Assembly (NCBI GenBank): GCA_023405135.1
Contig: JAEXYZ010000096.1
Coordinates: 1 to 64,000 of the forward strand
Direction of reading: 5' to 3'
DNA from: Bacillota bacterium
GTDB taxonomy: Bacteria > Bacillota > Bacilli > Bacillales_A > Planococcaceae
DNA length: 64,000 nucleotides
The notes beneath the pieces are model-generated. The model searched no databases. It worked only from the letters and a program-made list of their open reading frames with translations, and had not been told where the DNA came from. Every line of letters begins with the position of its first letter. Position 1 is the stretch's first letter. Positions 34,896-44,036 of the stretch are shown piece after piece. A program made the position numbers and the translations under genes.

Positions 34896-36605
34896 ATGAA
34901 GTATATCATTATTGTTATCATCGTACTATTAGCATTATTTTTTGTAGGGTTGTTTAACCGACGTAAACATACTGCTATTATACAGCGACTTGAAGATGAA
35001 AAAATGCAAATTCAGCACTATCCTATATTTGAGGAGCTAACAAAAGTAAAAGCTTTAAATATGAACGGTCAAACAGAAGAAATGTTTGAACATTGGCGGA
35101 ACATGTGGACCGAAGTAATCGATGTACATGTAATCAAAATTGATTCTATGCTTTTTGACGCTGAAGAATACATAGATCGCTTTAAATTTAAAAAAGCAAC
35201 GATTGTTGAACGGGAAATCGAATCATATATCGAAAAATGCGAACAAAGTAAAAATCAAATTATAAAAGAATTAGATGAATTAATTGGCAGTGAAGAGAAA
35301 AATAGAATCGAAATTGAACAATTAAAAGAACAATATCGTTCTGCGCGTAAAACATTATTAGCGCATCAATATTCCTTTGGCCCTGCATTAAGTTCATTAG
35401 AAAAATTAGTAGAACAAATTACGCCGAAATTTGATGAATTTGTTAATTTAACTCAAGAAGGGAACTATTTGCAAGCTAGAGAAATAGTTCTTGCATTGAA
35501 TAGTGAATCGCAAAATTTATTCCATCTGTTGAATGAGGTACCGTCATTATTAGCTGAAATTCAAACAAAAATTCCGAACGCCATACATGAATTGAGAAAT
35601 GGCCAACGGGAAATGGAGGAGCAATCCTTTTATTTACGACATTTAGAGCTGACGGAATACTTGGATAAGCTTGAATCTGAATTAGATACATTAAAAGAAC
35701 AATTGGCAAATCTTGAAGTTTCAACAGTGGCACCACGTATTGCGGAAATTAATGATGAAATTGAACAGTTCTATGATTTATTAGAGAAGGAAGTATTTGC
35801 AAAAAATTATGTAGATAAAAATTGTGACCAGGCTTATACATCTTTAAATGAAGTATTGCGAGTTACAAAAGAAGTAAGTAATGAAACGGTATATGTTCAA
35901 AGTAGTTATCATTTATCTGAAAAAGAAGCTGAAATACCAAAACTAGGCTTAAAGCAACTCGAAATAATTCAAAAAAGATATGAATTGTTATTGTCACGAG
36001 TGCGAGAAGAAAAATCAGCTTATTCAAGCTTACAAGAAGAATTAATTGAAATTAGTGAAGAAATCGAGCGAATTAAAGATGAGCAAGAGCAATTTTCAAA
36101 TCGATTGAAAAATTTACGAATCGATGAAAATAAAGCGAGAGCTCAATTAGATTCATTAAGAAAGCTTTTACAAGAAACAGACCGTCAATTAAATAAAGCA
36201 AATATTCCTGGAATCCCTGAAGAAATGGATGCTCGAATAGAAGAAGCAGAGGAGCAATTGTTTATAGTTATGCAAAGTCTCCAAGAAGTACCGTTAAATA
36301 TGCAACAAGTTCATAATAATTTACAAAATGCTGAAAAATGTATTCAAGATGTTAATAATCATGCAAAAGAAATGATTGAAAATGTAATGCTCATTGAAAG
36401 AATGATTCAATATGGAAATCGCTATCGTGCTACAAATCAACGGGTACATGAACTTTTACTTGAGGCGGAAGAAGCATTCCATCAGTATCGTTACATAAAG
36501 GCATTAGAAGATGCAGCAGCAGCAGTTGAAGCAGCTGAGCCAGGTGCTATAAAACGTATTGAAGAACTAGTTGAAGAAGAACTATATGCAAAATTACAAA
36601 GCTAG
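34896..36605 (+). CDS. ezrA: Septation ring regulator EzrA
   Basis: EzrA is a membrane-anchored negative regulator of FtsZ ring assembly that also recruits PBP1. One N-terminal membrane helix (residues 2-22) is followed by spectrin-like three-helix coiled-coil repeats through the whole 569 residues. The FKFKKA stretch near 105 and the C-terminal NRYRATNQRVHELLLEAEEAFHQY segment (the QNR-patch-like region) are characteristic. ATG 34896 has AGGGGG upstream and gives the expected length (562 in B. subtilis); the longer frame from 34788 overlaps the promoter region. A hairpin terminator follows. Confidence 0.94.
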   Translation: MKYIIIVIIVLLALFFVGLFNRRKHTAIIQRLEDEKMQIQHYPIFEELTKVKALNMNGQTEEMFEHWRNMWTEVIDVHVIKIDSMLFDAEEYIDRFKFKKATIVEREIESYIEKCEQSKNQIIKELDELIGSEEKNRIEIEQLKEQYRSARKTLLAHQYSFGPALSSLEKLVEQITPKFDEFVNLTQEGNYLQAREIVLALNSESQNLFHLLNEVPSLLAEIQTKIPNAIHELRNGQREMEEQSFYLRHLELTEYLDKLESELDTLKEQLANLEVSTVAPRIAEINDEIEQFYDLLEKEVFAKNYVDKNCDQAYTSLNEVLRVTKEVSNETVYVQSSYHLSEKEAEIPKLGLKQLEIIQKRYELLLSRVREEKSAYSSLQEELIEISEEIERIKDEQEQFSNRLKNLRIDENKARAQLDSLRKLLQETDRQLNKANIPGIPEEMDARIEEAEEQLFIVMQSLQEVPLNMQQVHNNLQNAEKCIQDVNNHAKEMIENVMLIERMIQYGNRYRATNQRVHELLLEAEEAFHQYRYIKALEDAAAAVEAAEPGAIKRIEELVEEELYAKLQS

Positions 36606-36619
36606 ACAGTATACGACTA

Positions 36620-36648
36620 TTGACAAAAGAGTTATAATAAAATAAGAA
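36620..36648 (+). promoter_or_regulatory. Possible nifZ promoter
   Basis: TTGACA (36620-36625), 17 bases, TAAGAA (36643-36648). It lies before the hairpin at 36650-36685, so transcripts from it would have to read through that hairpin. Confidence 0.4.
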
Positions 36649-36649
36649 A

Positions 36650-36685
36650 CAAGCCACCGCACAAAAAAGTGTAGGTGGCTTTCTT
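36650..36685 (+). terminator. Terminator or attenuator between ezrA and nifZ
   Basis: AAGCCACC (36651-36658) and GGTGGCTT (36674-36681) pair, with inner GCAC/GTGT. TTCTT follows. It can end ezrA transcripts, and it also lies in the leader of the possible nifZ promoter. Confidence 0.7.
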
Positions 36686-36713
36686 ATCGACAGGAAAAGA
36701 AAGAAGGATAACA

Positions 36714-37859
36714 ATGATTTACCTAGATAACAGTGCAACAACAAAACCACATAAAGAGGTTTTAGATACATTTGTTCAAGTGAATGAATCCTTTTATGCA
36801 AACCCAGCTTCTATTCATGAAGCCGGCGTTAATGCAAATACTTTGCTAGATAGAGCTCGTAGCCAAATAGCAAATATTCTTCATACAGAAGACAAGTATG
36901 TACTTTTTACAGCTGGAGGAACTGAATCAAATAACTTTGCGATATTTGGTGTACCGAAAGCAAATACTCATAAAGGAAAACATATTATTACAACGGAAAT
37001 AGAACATCCATCGATATTAGAGGCTGTAAAAGCTTTACAAAAGGACGGCTATGAAGTTGATTATTTGAAAGTTGATCATACAGGTGTAATTTCTCTAGAG
37101 GAGCTTCAAGAAAAAATTAGAAAAGACACTGTTCTTGTAAGCATTATGCATGTGAACAATGAAATGGGTGCAATTCAGCCTATCGAGCAGGCTGCAAAAA
37201 TCATTCATGAAAATAGTCGTGCAGTTTTTCACGTTGATGCTGTTCAAAGCTTCGGGAAACTTCCAATTTATTTTAAGGGTGAAACTGGGCCTGATATCAT
37301 ATCCATTTCTGGTCATAAAATTCATGGTTTAAAAGGATCAGGTGTAATTGCATTTCGTAAAAAAATGAATATTATTCCGCTACTGCTTGGTGGTGGCCAA
37401 GAAAGTGGATTACGTAGCGGTACAGTTGCAGTTCCACAGGCTGTCACATTAGCAAAAGCATCTCGAATCGCTATTGAACAATTGGAACAATCCATGGAAA
37501 AATATCGGAAATGGCATAATGACCTAATTGAATTTTTAACAGGTTTCGGTGAAAATATTCATTTATTATCTACCAAAGATGGCGCACCACATATATTATC
37601 CTTTAGTGTGAAAGATTTAAAAGGAGAAATATTAATTAATGCACTACAAAAAAGAGGAATTATTGTATCGACTTCAAGTGCTTGTTCTTCTAAACAAAAG
37701 AAAACAAGTCATGTTGTAGAAGCATTAAAAATTGACCCGCTATATAAAAAAGGTGTTATTCGATTAAGTTTCGGTGCTTTAAATACAGATGAGGAAATTG
37801 CAGAATTTAAAAAAGCTTTTACTAGCATTATAAAAGATTTAAAAGGAGACAATTATTAA
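36714..37859 (+). CDS. nifZ: Cysteine desulfurase NifZ (ThiI partner)
   Basis: This PLP enzyme takes sulfur from cysteine as a persulfide. In B. subtilis NifZ passes it to ThiI for 4-thiouridine in tRNA. The Schiff-base lysine is in SGHKIHGLKG (Lys202) and the catalytic cysteine loop in SSACSSK (Cys324). ATG 36714 gives 381 residues beginning MIYLDNSATTKP, equal to the B. subtilis protein; the upstream extension reads through the hairpin. The stop codon overlaps the thiI start (TAATG), so the pair is translationally coupled. Confidence 0.95.
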   Translation: MIYLDNSATTKPHKEVLDTFVQVNESFYANPASIHEAGVNANTLLDRARSQIANILHTEDKYVLFTAGGTESNNFAIFGVPKANTHKGKHIITTEIEHPSILEAVKALQKDGYEVDYLKVDHTGVISLEELQEKIRKDTVLVSIMHVNNEMGAIQPIEQAAKIIHENSRAVFHVDAVQSFGKLPIYFKGETGPDIISISGHKIHGLKGSGVIAFRKKMNIIPLLLGGGQESGLRSGTVAVPQAVTLAKASRIAIEQLEQSMEKYRKWHNDLIEFLTGFGENIHLLSTKDGAPHILSFSVKDLKGEILINALQKRGIIVSTSSACSSKQKKTSHVVEALKIDPLYKKGVIRLSFGALNTDEEIAEFKKAFTSIIKDLKGDNY

Positions 37860-39064
37860 TGATTTGGAAAGAAATTTTAATCCGCTATGGAGAATTATCT
37901 ACAAAAGGACGTAATAAAAAAGATTTTATTAGCAGACTTCGAACAAATATACGTCATACATTTACAGATATTGGGCCTCTCAATATTTTAACTGAACGAG
38001 ATCGAATGCATATTGAAATCGAAAATGAAGAGCAGTATGAAGTTTTAATGGAAAGATTGCCAAAAGTGTTTGGAATTCAATCATTTAGTCCCGTCGCGAT
38101 ATGTGAAAAAAATTTAGAAGACATAAAAAAATTAGCATTATTTATTATGGAACAATTTAAAGAACGACAAATCACATTTAAAGTGGAGGTTCGCCGTTCA
38201 GATAAATCCTTTCCATTAGAATCCCATGAACTTCAACGTGAAATTGGTGGTACAGTATTAAGTAAAAACCCGAATATATCGGTAAATGTAAAAAAACCGG
38301 ATGTAGAGCTTCGCGTAGAAGTACGAAAAGATGCGATTTATATGATGGCTCAAATTATTCAAGGTGCAGGTGGAATGCCTGTTGGTTCCAATGGAAAATC
38401 ACTTCTTATGTTATCTGGCGGTATTGATAGTCCTGTTGCAGGATACTTATTAATGAAGCGAGGAGTTCGATTAGAAGCAATTCATTTCTTTAGTCCGCCT
38501 TACACAAGTGATAATTCATTACAAAAAGTAAAAGATTTAGCAAATGAATTAACAAAATTTGGCGCAAATATTCGACTTCATGTTATTCCTTTTACAGAAA
38601 TACAAGTATTGATTAAAGAACGAGTTCCTGCAAATACAATTATGACATCTACAAGAAGATTAATGATGCGAATTGCAGATAAAGTACGAGAAGAAATTGG
38701 TGCGCTTGGTATTGTAACAGGAGAAAGTTTAGGACAAGTAGCTAGTCAAACTTTAGAAAGTTTAACAGCTATTAATGATGTAACAAATACACCAATTTTA
38801 CGTCCGCTAATTGCCTTTGATAAACTTGAAATCATCGAGATAGCAGAACAAATCGGAACGTATGAAACATCGATTCGTCCATATGAGGATTGCTGTACAA
38901 TCTTTACACCTGCTAATCCGAAAACAAAACCGAAAGTTGAGAAAGTTAATTATTATGAAAGCTTTACGGAGTTTGATGAATTAATTGAACGTGCTGTACG
39001 AAATCGTGAAGTTTACAAGTTCCCAGAAAAGAAGATGAAAGATAAATTCGAGGATTTATTATAG
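37859..39064 (+). CDS. thiI: tRNA 4-thiouridine synthase ThiI
   Basis: It adenylates and thiolates U8 of tRNA using sulfur from NifZ. An N-terminal ferredoxin-like plus THUMP region (1-165) is followed by a PP-loop ATP pyrophosphatase domain with SGGIDSPVAG near residue 184. The C-terminal rhodanese domain of the E. coli enzyme is absent, as is usual in Bacilli, where the desulfurase partner is dedicated. 401 residues. An AAAAGGAGA box lies at the end of nifZ. Confidence 0.95.
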   Translation: MIWKEILIRYGELSTKGRNKKDFISRLRTNIRHTFTDIGPLNILTERDRMHIEIENEEQYEVLMERLPKVFGIQSFSPVAICEKNLEDIKKLALFIMEQFKERQITFKVEVRRSDKSFPLESHELQREIGGTVLSKNPNISVNVKKPDVELRVEVRKDAIYMMAQIIQGAGGMPVGSNGKSLLMLSGGIDSPVAGYLLMKRGVRLEAIHFFSPPYTSDNSLQKVKDLANELTKFGANIRLHVIPFTEIQVLIKERVPANTIMTSTRRLMMRIADKVREEIGALGIVTGESLGQVASQTLESLTAINDVTNTPILRPLIAFDKLEIIEIAEQIGTYETSIRPYEDCCTIFTPANPKTKPKVEKVNYYESFTEFDELIERAVRNREVYKFPEKKMKDKFEDLL

Positions 39065-39108
39065 TCACTAAAACAGAATAATAGTACAAATTTCCACCTA
39101 CCTTTTGT

Positions 39109-39137
39109 GTATTAAATTTTTAATATCGCACATTCTA
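39109..39137 (+). promoter_or_regulatory. Sigma-G-like promoter of the SASP gene
   Basis: GTATT (39109-39113), 17 bases, CATTCTA (39131-39137), close to the forespore sigma-G pattern gHATR-N18-CATWHTA and placed 23 bases before the start. Sigma-G control of SASP genes is established. Confidence 0.5.
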
Positions 39138-39159
39138 TATGCACAAGGAGGTGAGAGAC

Positions 39160-39372
39160 ATGGCTTCAAACAACAACGGTAATAGCAACAAACTTTTAGT
39201 GCCTGGTGCTAACCAAGCATTAGACCAAATGAAATACGAAATCGCTCAAGAGTTTGGTGTTCAACTCGGACCTGAAGCGTCTTCTCGTGCAAACGGGTCA
39301 GTCGGAGGAGAAATTACTAAACGTCTTGTACAACTGGCTGAATCACAATTACGTGGTACTTCTGGCCAATAA
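39160..39372 (+). CDS. sspA: Alpha/beta-type small acid-soluble spore protein
   Basis: It coats and protects DNA in dormant spores. It is 70 residues with the two family signatures: KYEIAQEFGVQL, which contains the germination protease cleavage region EIAQEFGV, and GGEITKRLVQLAE. ATG 39160 follows AAGGAGGTGAGAG; the seven extra codons upstream are non-coding. Synteny next to thiI matches B. subtilis sspA. Its presence is direct evidence that the host makes endospores. Confidence 0.96.
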   Translation: MASNNNGNSNKLLVPGANQALDQMKYEIAQEFGVQLGPEASSRANGSVGGEITKRLVQLAESQLRGTSGQ

Positions 39373-39384
39373 TTAAAAAATAGG

Positions 39385-39413
39385 GCTAGTAGCATTCGTG
39401 CTGCTAGCTTTTT
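39385..39413 (+). terminator. sspA terminator
   Basis: GCTAGTAGCA (39385-39394) and TGCTGCTAGC (39399-39408) pair with one wobble around TTCG and are followed by TTTTT. Confidence 0.9.
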
Positions 39414-39639
39414 GATTTGTTTTTAGGGAGGTTCTCAAAATAACTTTCAGACGCCTTCTTTTTTTGTGGAAGGTATTTTATTGAATCATCGTAAAAACTC
39501 CTAGGAGTGATTTGGGTAAACCAATTTTTAAATCTCAATACCGATAAAAATAGTTATATATCAGTTTAATCATTTTATTATTATTTTTTTTTGGAAAATA
39601 TGCACTTAATACGAAAATTACTCTTTTTCGAGGAATATT
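39414..39639. other. AT-rich intergenic stretch, nothing assigned
   Basis: About 225 bases between the sspA terminator and the ytcI promoter. Only short A/T tracts and a small CTCCTAGGAG palindrome near 39508 are seen. I find no gene or RNA. Confidence 0.5.
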
Positions 39640-39668
39640 TTGATATTTTAGATGAATATTATTATAAT
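39640..39668 (+). promoter_or_regulatory. ytcI sigma-A promoter
   Basis: TTGATA (39640-39645), 17 bases, TATAAT (39663-39668), 42 bases before the start. Confidence 0.7.
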
Positions 39669-39710
39669 TAGGATAATGTATCTTAATAGATACTTAAAGG
39701 GGGAGAAATT

Positions 39711-41297
39711 ATGAGAAGAGAAGATTTATTAGCTCCTGAGAAATACAATATAGTAGATGAGATTGAAAAATTTGCAAAAATTAGTAATAAAATTGCATTA
39801 ATTGTTCATCAAGAAAATGGAGAAATAAAAAAAATATCGTATTCTGATTTAATAAAAAAAGCAAATAAAATCGCAAATTTATTTAAAACTAACGGGTTAG
39901 TTAAAGGTAATGTTGTTCTTGTAATGGTGCCACGCTCAGAAGAAGCATATATTACATACATCGGGGCATTAAAAGCAGGACTAACAATTATTCCAAGTTC
40001 CGAAATGTTAAGAGCAAAAGACATTGATTATCGAATTGCTCATTCAAACGCAAAAGCTATTGTTGCATTTGAAAATGAAATTTCACAATTTGATGATGTA
40101 CAAAGTTTAGATGGTTTAAAACTATTCGTATATGGTAAGTCTCATGAACCATGGATTTCAATAAATGATAATTTGACTTCTTTATCAGAAGAATTTGAGG
40201 ATGTTGGGACGAAAAATTCTGATATTGCATTTTTATCCTACACAAGTGGAACAACAGGAAATCCTAAAGGTGTAGTTCATTCCCACGGTTGGGGTTATGC
40301 TCATCTACGAACAACAGCTACACATTGGCTTGGTGTAAAGGAAGATGATATCGTATGGGCAACTGCAGCTCCAGGCTGGCAAAAATGGATTTGGAGTCCT
40401 TTCCTAGCAGTATTAGGTAGTGGTGCAACAGCATTTGTTCATATTGGTCGATTTGAGCCACAAGAATATCTTCAAATGCTTCAAGACAACAAAATTAATG
40501 TTTTATGTTGTACACCAACTGAATACCGATTAATGGCGAAGGTAAATCAACTTGCACAATATGATTTATCAAGTTTAAAAAGTGCAGTATCTGCAGGGGA
40601 ACCATTAAATAGTGAAGTGATTAATAAATTTTTAGATGTATTTTCCCTTCAAGTACGAGATGGATACGGACAAACGGAAAATACTTTATTAGTTGGTACA
40701 TTGATTGACATGAAACCAAAGCCAGGTTCGATGGGTAAACCAACTCCAGGAAATGTTGTTGAAGTAATTAATGATTTAGGAGAACCAACAAAACCGGGTG
40801 AAGTTGGAGATATTGCCGTGCATTCTTCAACGCCAGCTTTATTTAAAGGATATTTAAAAGAAGAAGAACGAACTAAAATGCAATATCGTGGAGAATGGTT
40901 CTTAACTGGTGACCGTGCATATAAAGATGAAGATGGTTACTTTTGGTTTGAAGGACGAGGAGATGATATTATAATCTCTTCAGGTTATACGATTGGACCG
41001 TTTGAAGTGGAGGATGCTTTAGTAAAACATCCTGCGGTAAAAGAGTGCGCGGTAGTAGCAAGTCCAGATGAAATTCGAGGAAGTATTGTAAAGGCGTTTG
41101 TTGTATTACGAGATGAATCGTTAAAGGCAAGTCCTACCATTGTTAAAGAATTGCAGGATCATGTGAAAGAGATTACTGCACCATATAAATATCCAAGAGC
41201 TATCGAATTTATTGATGAATTACCAAAAACATCATCAGGAAAAATTAGAAGAATTGAGCTTAGACAAAAGGAACTTTCAAAGGAAATTCATAACTAA
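39711..41297 (+). CDS. ytcI: Acyl-CoA synthetase, AMP-forming (YtcI-like)
   Basis: The protein is a member of the adenylate-forming acyl-CoA synthetase family, 528 residues. The P-loop YTSGTTGNPKG is near 183, GYGQTENT near 320, the hinge LTGDRAYKDEDGYFWFEGRGDD near 400, and the catalytic lysine in KTSSGKIRR near the C-terminus. It activates a carboxylic acid to its CoA thioester through an acyl-AMP; the substrate cannot be read from the sequence (the B. subtilis YtcI substrate is not well defined, and a medium-chain acid is plausible). GGGGGAG precedes the ATG. It is monocistronic and placed as in B. subtilis. Confidence 0.88.
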   Translation: MRREDLLAPEKYNIVDEIEKFAKISNKIALIVHQENGEIKKISYSDLIKKANKIANLFKTNGLVKGNVVLVMVPRSEEAYITYIGALKAGLTIIPSSEMLRAKDIDYRIAHSNAKAIVAFENEISQFDDVQSLDGLKLFVYGKSHEPWISINDNLTSLSEEFEDVGTKNSDIAFLSYTSGTTGNPKGVVHSHGWGYAHLRTTATHWLGVKEDDIVWATAAPGWQKWIWSPFLAVLGSGATAFVHIGRFEPQEYLQMLQDNKINVLCCTPTEYRLMAKVNQLAQYDLSSLKSAVSAGEPLNSEVINKFLDVFSLQVRDGYGQTENTLLVGTLIDMKPKPGSMGKPTPGNVVEVINDLGEPTKPGEVGDIAVHSSTPALFKGYLKEEERTKMQYRGEWFLTGDRAYKDEDGYFWFEGRGDDIIISSGYTIGPFEVEDALVKHPAVKECAVVASPDEIRGSIVKAFVVLRDESLKASPTIVKELQDHVKEITAPYKYPRAIEFIDELPKTSSGKIRRIELRQKELSKEIHN

Positions 41298-41354
41298 TAA
41301 TATGAAAATAGATTAATAGTTGGTCATTATTTCCTAGGGAATAATGTCGAAATA

Positions 41355-41400
41355 AAAGGCGGAGAAGCAGTTTTTTAAGCTGACTTTTCAGCCTTTTTTG
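41355..41400 (+). terminator. ytcI terminator
   Basis: AAAGGC and GCCTTT close an imperfect stem (GGAGAAGCAG against GCTGACTTTTC) followed by a T6 run. Confidence 0.75.
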
Positions 41401-41589
41401 TATGAATTAAAAGCAGTTAAACCACTCATCAAGCAATGTAGTGCCATATTTGTTAAGATCATATAGAGTTACTATATAATTTTAAAGAATAAGTTTCATG
41501 AAATAACGAATTAATATAATAGGAGCTATTTATTAAAAATTTAAAATTAACTCGGTAATCTAGACCTTTTAAAAAAAGATGAAATTTTT
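41401..41589. other. AT-rich intergenic stretch before the sppA promoter
   Basis: No ORF with a ribosome binding site, no hairpin and no repeat were recognised here. Confidence 0.5.
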
Positions 41590-41615
41590 TGAAACAAATG
41601 GTAAACAAAATCGTA
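41590..41615 (+). promoter_or_regulatory. Sigma-W promoter of sppA-yteJ
   Basis: TGAAAC (41590-41595), exactly 16 bases, CGTA (41612-41615): a perfect match to the sigma-W consensus TGAAAC-N16-CGTA. In B. subtilis sppA-yteJ is a known sigma-W operon, so position, gene and sequence agree. Confidence 0.88.
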
Positions 41616-41640
41616 TGTATGAATGGAGGAGGAGTAGATA

Positions 41641-42651
41641 ATGAATACAAAAAGATGGATTGCTTTAAGCTGTGCTGTAGTTTTACTTGTTATTTCAATT
41701 GGTTTAAACACCGTTTTCACAATGTTAAAAACAAATTTCTTTAGTGATTTTGATAGTCTAATCAGCACTGAACAAGAAATGTTTGAAACAGTATTAGAAC
41801 CCGGTGATTTCGGAAAGAGAATTGCTTTATTATCAGTAGATGGAACAATACAAGATGTTGGTACAGGAAATGCATGGACTTCTGTACAGTATGACCATCA
41901 AGCTTTTTTAGCCCAATTAGACAATATTATGTATGATGACACTGTTCAGGCAGTAGTATTATATGTAAATTCACCAGGTGGTGGGGTTATAGAATCGGCT
42001 GAAATTCATGATAAATTAGTTGCGATTAAACAAGAAAGAAATATTCCAATTTACGTATCAATGGGATCATATGCTGCTTCAGGTGGTTATTACATATCAG
42101 CGCCGGCAGATAAAATTTTTGCGCATCGTGAAACAATTACCGGCTCGATTGGTGTTATTATGCAAAGCTATAATTTTGCAGAATTAGCTGATAAAGTTGG
42201 CATTAAATTTGAAACAATTAAATCTGGTGAACATAAAGATATGTTTGGTGGAACAAGAGAAACAACAGAAGAAGAAAAAGCAATGGTTCAAGAAATGATT
42301 AATGAATCTTATGAAGCATTTGTTGATGTAGTTGAGCAAGGTAGAGGTATGTCTGAAGCTGATGTTAAAAAAGTAGCTGACGGAAGAATTTTAGGTGGTT
42401 CCCAAGCTGTTAAAGCAGGTCTTGTTGACGAACTAGGCAGTCTTGAAGATACTATTGCATCAGTGCGTGCTGATTACGATTTAGAAGATGCAGAACTATT
42501 TGAGTATGACACTAGTTATGGCAGTTTTACATCTTTAATAGGAATGAAAATAGGTTCATTTTTCGGACTTTCAGCAGAAGAACAATTAATTAAAAAGCTT
42601 ATGTCTTCAAATGAAGTACCTAGAATGATGTACTTATATGGTGAATATTAA
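41641..42651 (+). CDS. sppA: Signal peptide peptidase SppA (S49)
   Basis: This membrane-anchored Ser/Lys protease degrades cleaved signal peptides. It has one N-terminal membrane helix (about 7-29). The nucleophile serine is in GSYAASGGYYIS (near residue 147) and the general-base lysine in SGEHKDMFG (near 199), with the GSIGVI strand between them. At 336 residues it matches the short Gram-positive form. GGAGGAGG precedes the ATG. It forms an operon with yteJ (12-base gap) behind the sigma-W promoter, which links it to the envelope stress and antimicrobial peptide response. Confidence 0.95.
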   Translation: MNTKRWIALSCAVVLLVISIGLNTVFTMLKTNFFSDFDSLISTEQEMFETVLEPGDFGKRIALLSVDGTIQDVGTGNAWTSVQYDHQAFLAQLDNIMYDDTVQAVVLYVNSPGGGVIESAEIHDKLVAIKQERNIPIYVSMGSYAASGGYYISAPADKIFAHRETITGSIGVIMQSYNFAELADKVGIKFETIKSGEHKDMFGGTRETTEEEKAMVQEMINESYEAFVDVVEQGRGMSEADVKKVADGRILGGSQAVKAGLVDELGSLEDTIASVRADYDLEDAELFEYDTSYGSFTSLIGMKIGSFFGLSAEEQLIKKLMSSNEVPRMMYLYGEY

Positions 42652-42663
42652 GGAGGGGATTGG

Positions 42664-43260
42664 ATGTCACAATTAGAAAATGAAGACACAAATGTAATGA
42701 ATAGTGAAGCCAATGAAGAATCCTCTCTTGAACAAAATACTATAAAGATTGTGAATCAGTATGAAGAAAAAACAGCTGGATTTTGGATAAGATTTTGGGC
42801 GTTCGCTATTGATTCATTAATTGTAAGTGCGATAGTAGGTATATTAGTTAAACCAATATTTTACCTTTTCGATTGGAGTTTATCAGAATCCAATTGGTAT
42901 GCACCGATGACAATTATTTCAGGGATTTTCTATTATTGCTATTTCGTCATAACAACAAAAATTTGGAATCAAACAGTCGGGAAAATGATATTTGGCATAA
43001 GAGTAAAATCGTTAAATGGAGAGAAGTTGGATTGGTTAACAGTACTATTCCGAGAAGTAATCGGTAGATTTATTAGTAATACAATTCCAATCATTTATGT
43101 AATGGTTGCCTTTATGCCAAAAAACAATGGTTTACAAGATTTGATTGCAGATACAACGGTTGTTCATGAAAAGGTCTATATAAAAAATACGAAAGAAATT
43201 ATTACGGAGAAGATCGAGAAGTTCGAATCGGAAAACACTATAACACCATCGATGGAATGA
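42664..43260 (+). CDS. yteJ: RDD-family membrane protein YteJ
   Basis: After a Glu-rich cytoplasmic N-terminus (1-35), the RDD domain spans about 36-165 with three or four hydrophobic segments. The signature residues are in FWIRFWAFAIDSLIV and GKMIFGIRVKSLNG. In B. subtilis YteJ works with SppA, modulating its activity and contributing to lantibiotic resistance. AGGAGGGG precedes the ATG; the gene is cotranscribed with sppA. The C-terminal 30 residues are charged and not conserved in RDD proteins. Confidence 0.88.
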   Translation: MSQLENEDTNVMNSEANEESSLEQNTIKIVNQYEEKTAGFWIRFWAFAIDSLIVSAIVGILVKPIFYLFDWSLSESNWYAPMTIISGIFYYCYFVITTKIWNQTVGKMIFGIRVKSLNGEKLDWLTVLFREVIGRFISNTIPIIYVMVAFMPKNNGLQDLIADTTVVHEKVYIKNTKEIITEKIEKFESENTITPSME

Positions 43261-43340
43261 AAAGTATAAATTATTGACTAAATTAAAAAAGATTATTCAT
43301 TTTAATTGGATTTCTCGTTAAAAATTGTAAGCTAAGTTGT

Positions 43341-43370
43341 TTGCAAAATTGGAAATGTCTTTAGTAAGAT
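43341..43370 (+). promoter_or_regulatory. tpx promoter
   Basis: TTGCAA (43341-43346), 18 bases, TAAGAT (43365-43370), 26 bases before the ATG. Confidence 0.5.
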
Positions 43371-43396
43371 AAAGTTAATAAAAGGAGGTTTTCATT

Positions 43397-43906
43397 ATGG
43401 CACAAGTAACATTTAAAAATAACCCAGTAACATTAATTGGAAATGAAGTAAAGGTAGGAGATAAAGCTCCTGATTTTACAGTATTGGCTAATGATTTATC
43501 ACCAGTAACTTTAAAAGATTCTGAAGGAAAAGTTCGTTTAATTGCTTCTGTTCCTTCATTAGACACAGGTGTATGTGATGCTGAAACGCGTCGATTCAAC
43601 GAAGAGGTTTCAGCTTTAGGTGCAGATGTAGCATTTTACACAGTATCGGTTGATTTACCATTTGCTCAAAAAAGATGGTGTGCAGCTGCAGGAATTGAAG
43701 GTGTTCACACTGTATCAGACCATCGTGACCTTTCATTTGGAGAAGCTTATGGTGTGTATATGAAAGAATTACGTTTACTTGCACGTGCAGTGTTTGTTAT
43801 CGATAAGGAAGGTACTGTTACATATGTAGAGTACGTTCCAGAAGGCACAAGTCACCCAAATTATGAAGCTGCAATTGAAGCTGTAAAAGCAGAATTAGCG
43901 AAATAA
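43397..43906 (+). CDS. tpx: Thiol peroxidase Tpx
   Basis: This atypical 2-Cys peroxiredoxin reduces lipid and alkyl hydroperoxides with electrons from thioredoxin. The peroxidatic cysteine is in PSLDTGVCDAETR (near residue 60) and the resolving cysteine in QKRWCAAAGI (near 94), as in the family. 169 residues. AAAGGAGG precedes the ATG. The low-GC context and synteny (yteJ-tpx-ytxK) follow B. subtilis. Confidence 0.96.
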   Translation: MAQVTFKNNPVTLIGNEVKVGDKAPDFTVLANDLSPVTLKDSEGKVRLIASVPSLDTGVCDAETRRFNEEVSALGADVAFYTVSVDLPFAQKRWCAAAGIEGVHTVSDHRDLSFGEAYGVYMKELRLLARAVFVIDKEGTVTYVEYVPEGTSHPNYEAAIEAVKAELAK

Positions 43907-43988
43907 TTTTGTTTAACTTCAAGATTTCTTATAGTAATATAAAGAGTATCGGTGAGATATTCTATTGTTATATTTATTTATAAATGTA

Positions 43989-44018
43989 GACCCACTCAAA
44001 TTTTGAGTGGGTTGTTCA
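43989..44018 (+). terminator. Hairpin between tpx and ytxK
   Basis: CCCACTCAAA and TTTTGAGTGGG pair tightly and a short T-containing tail follows. It probably ends most tpx transcripts, with some read-through into ytxK. Confidence 0.75.
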
Positions 44019-44036
44019 TTTACAAAGGAGTTTATT

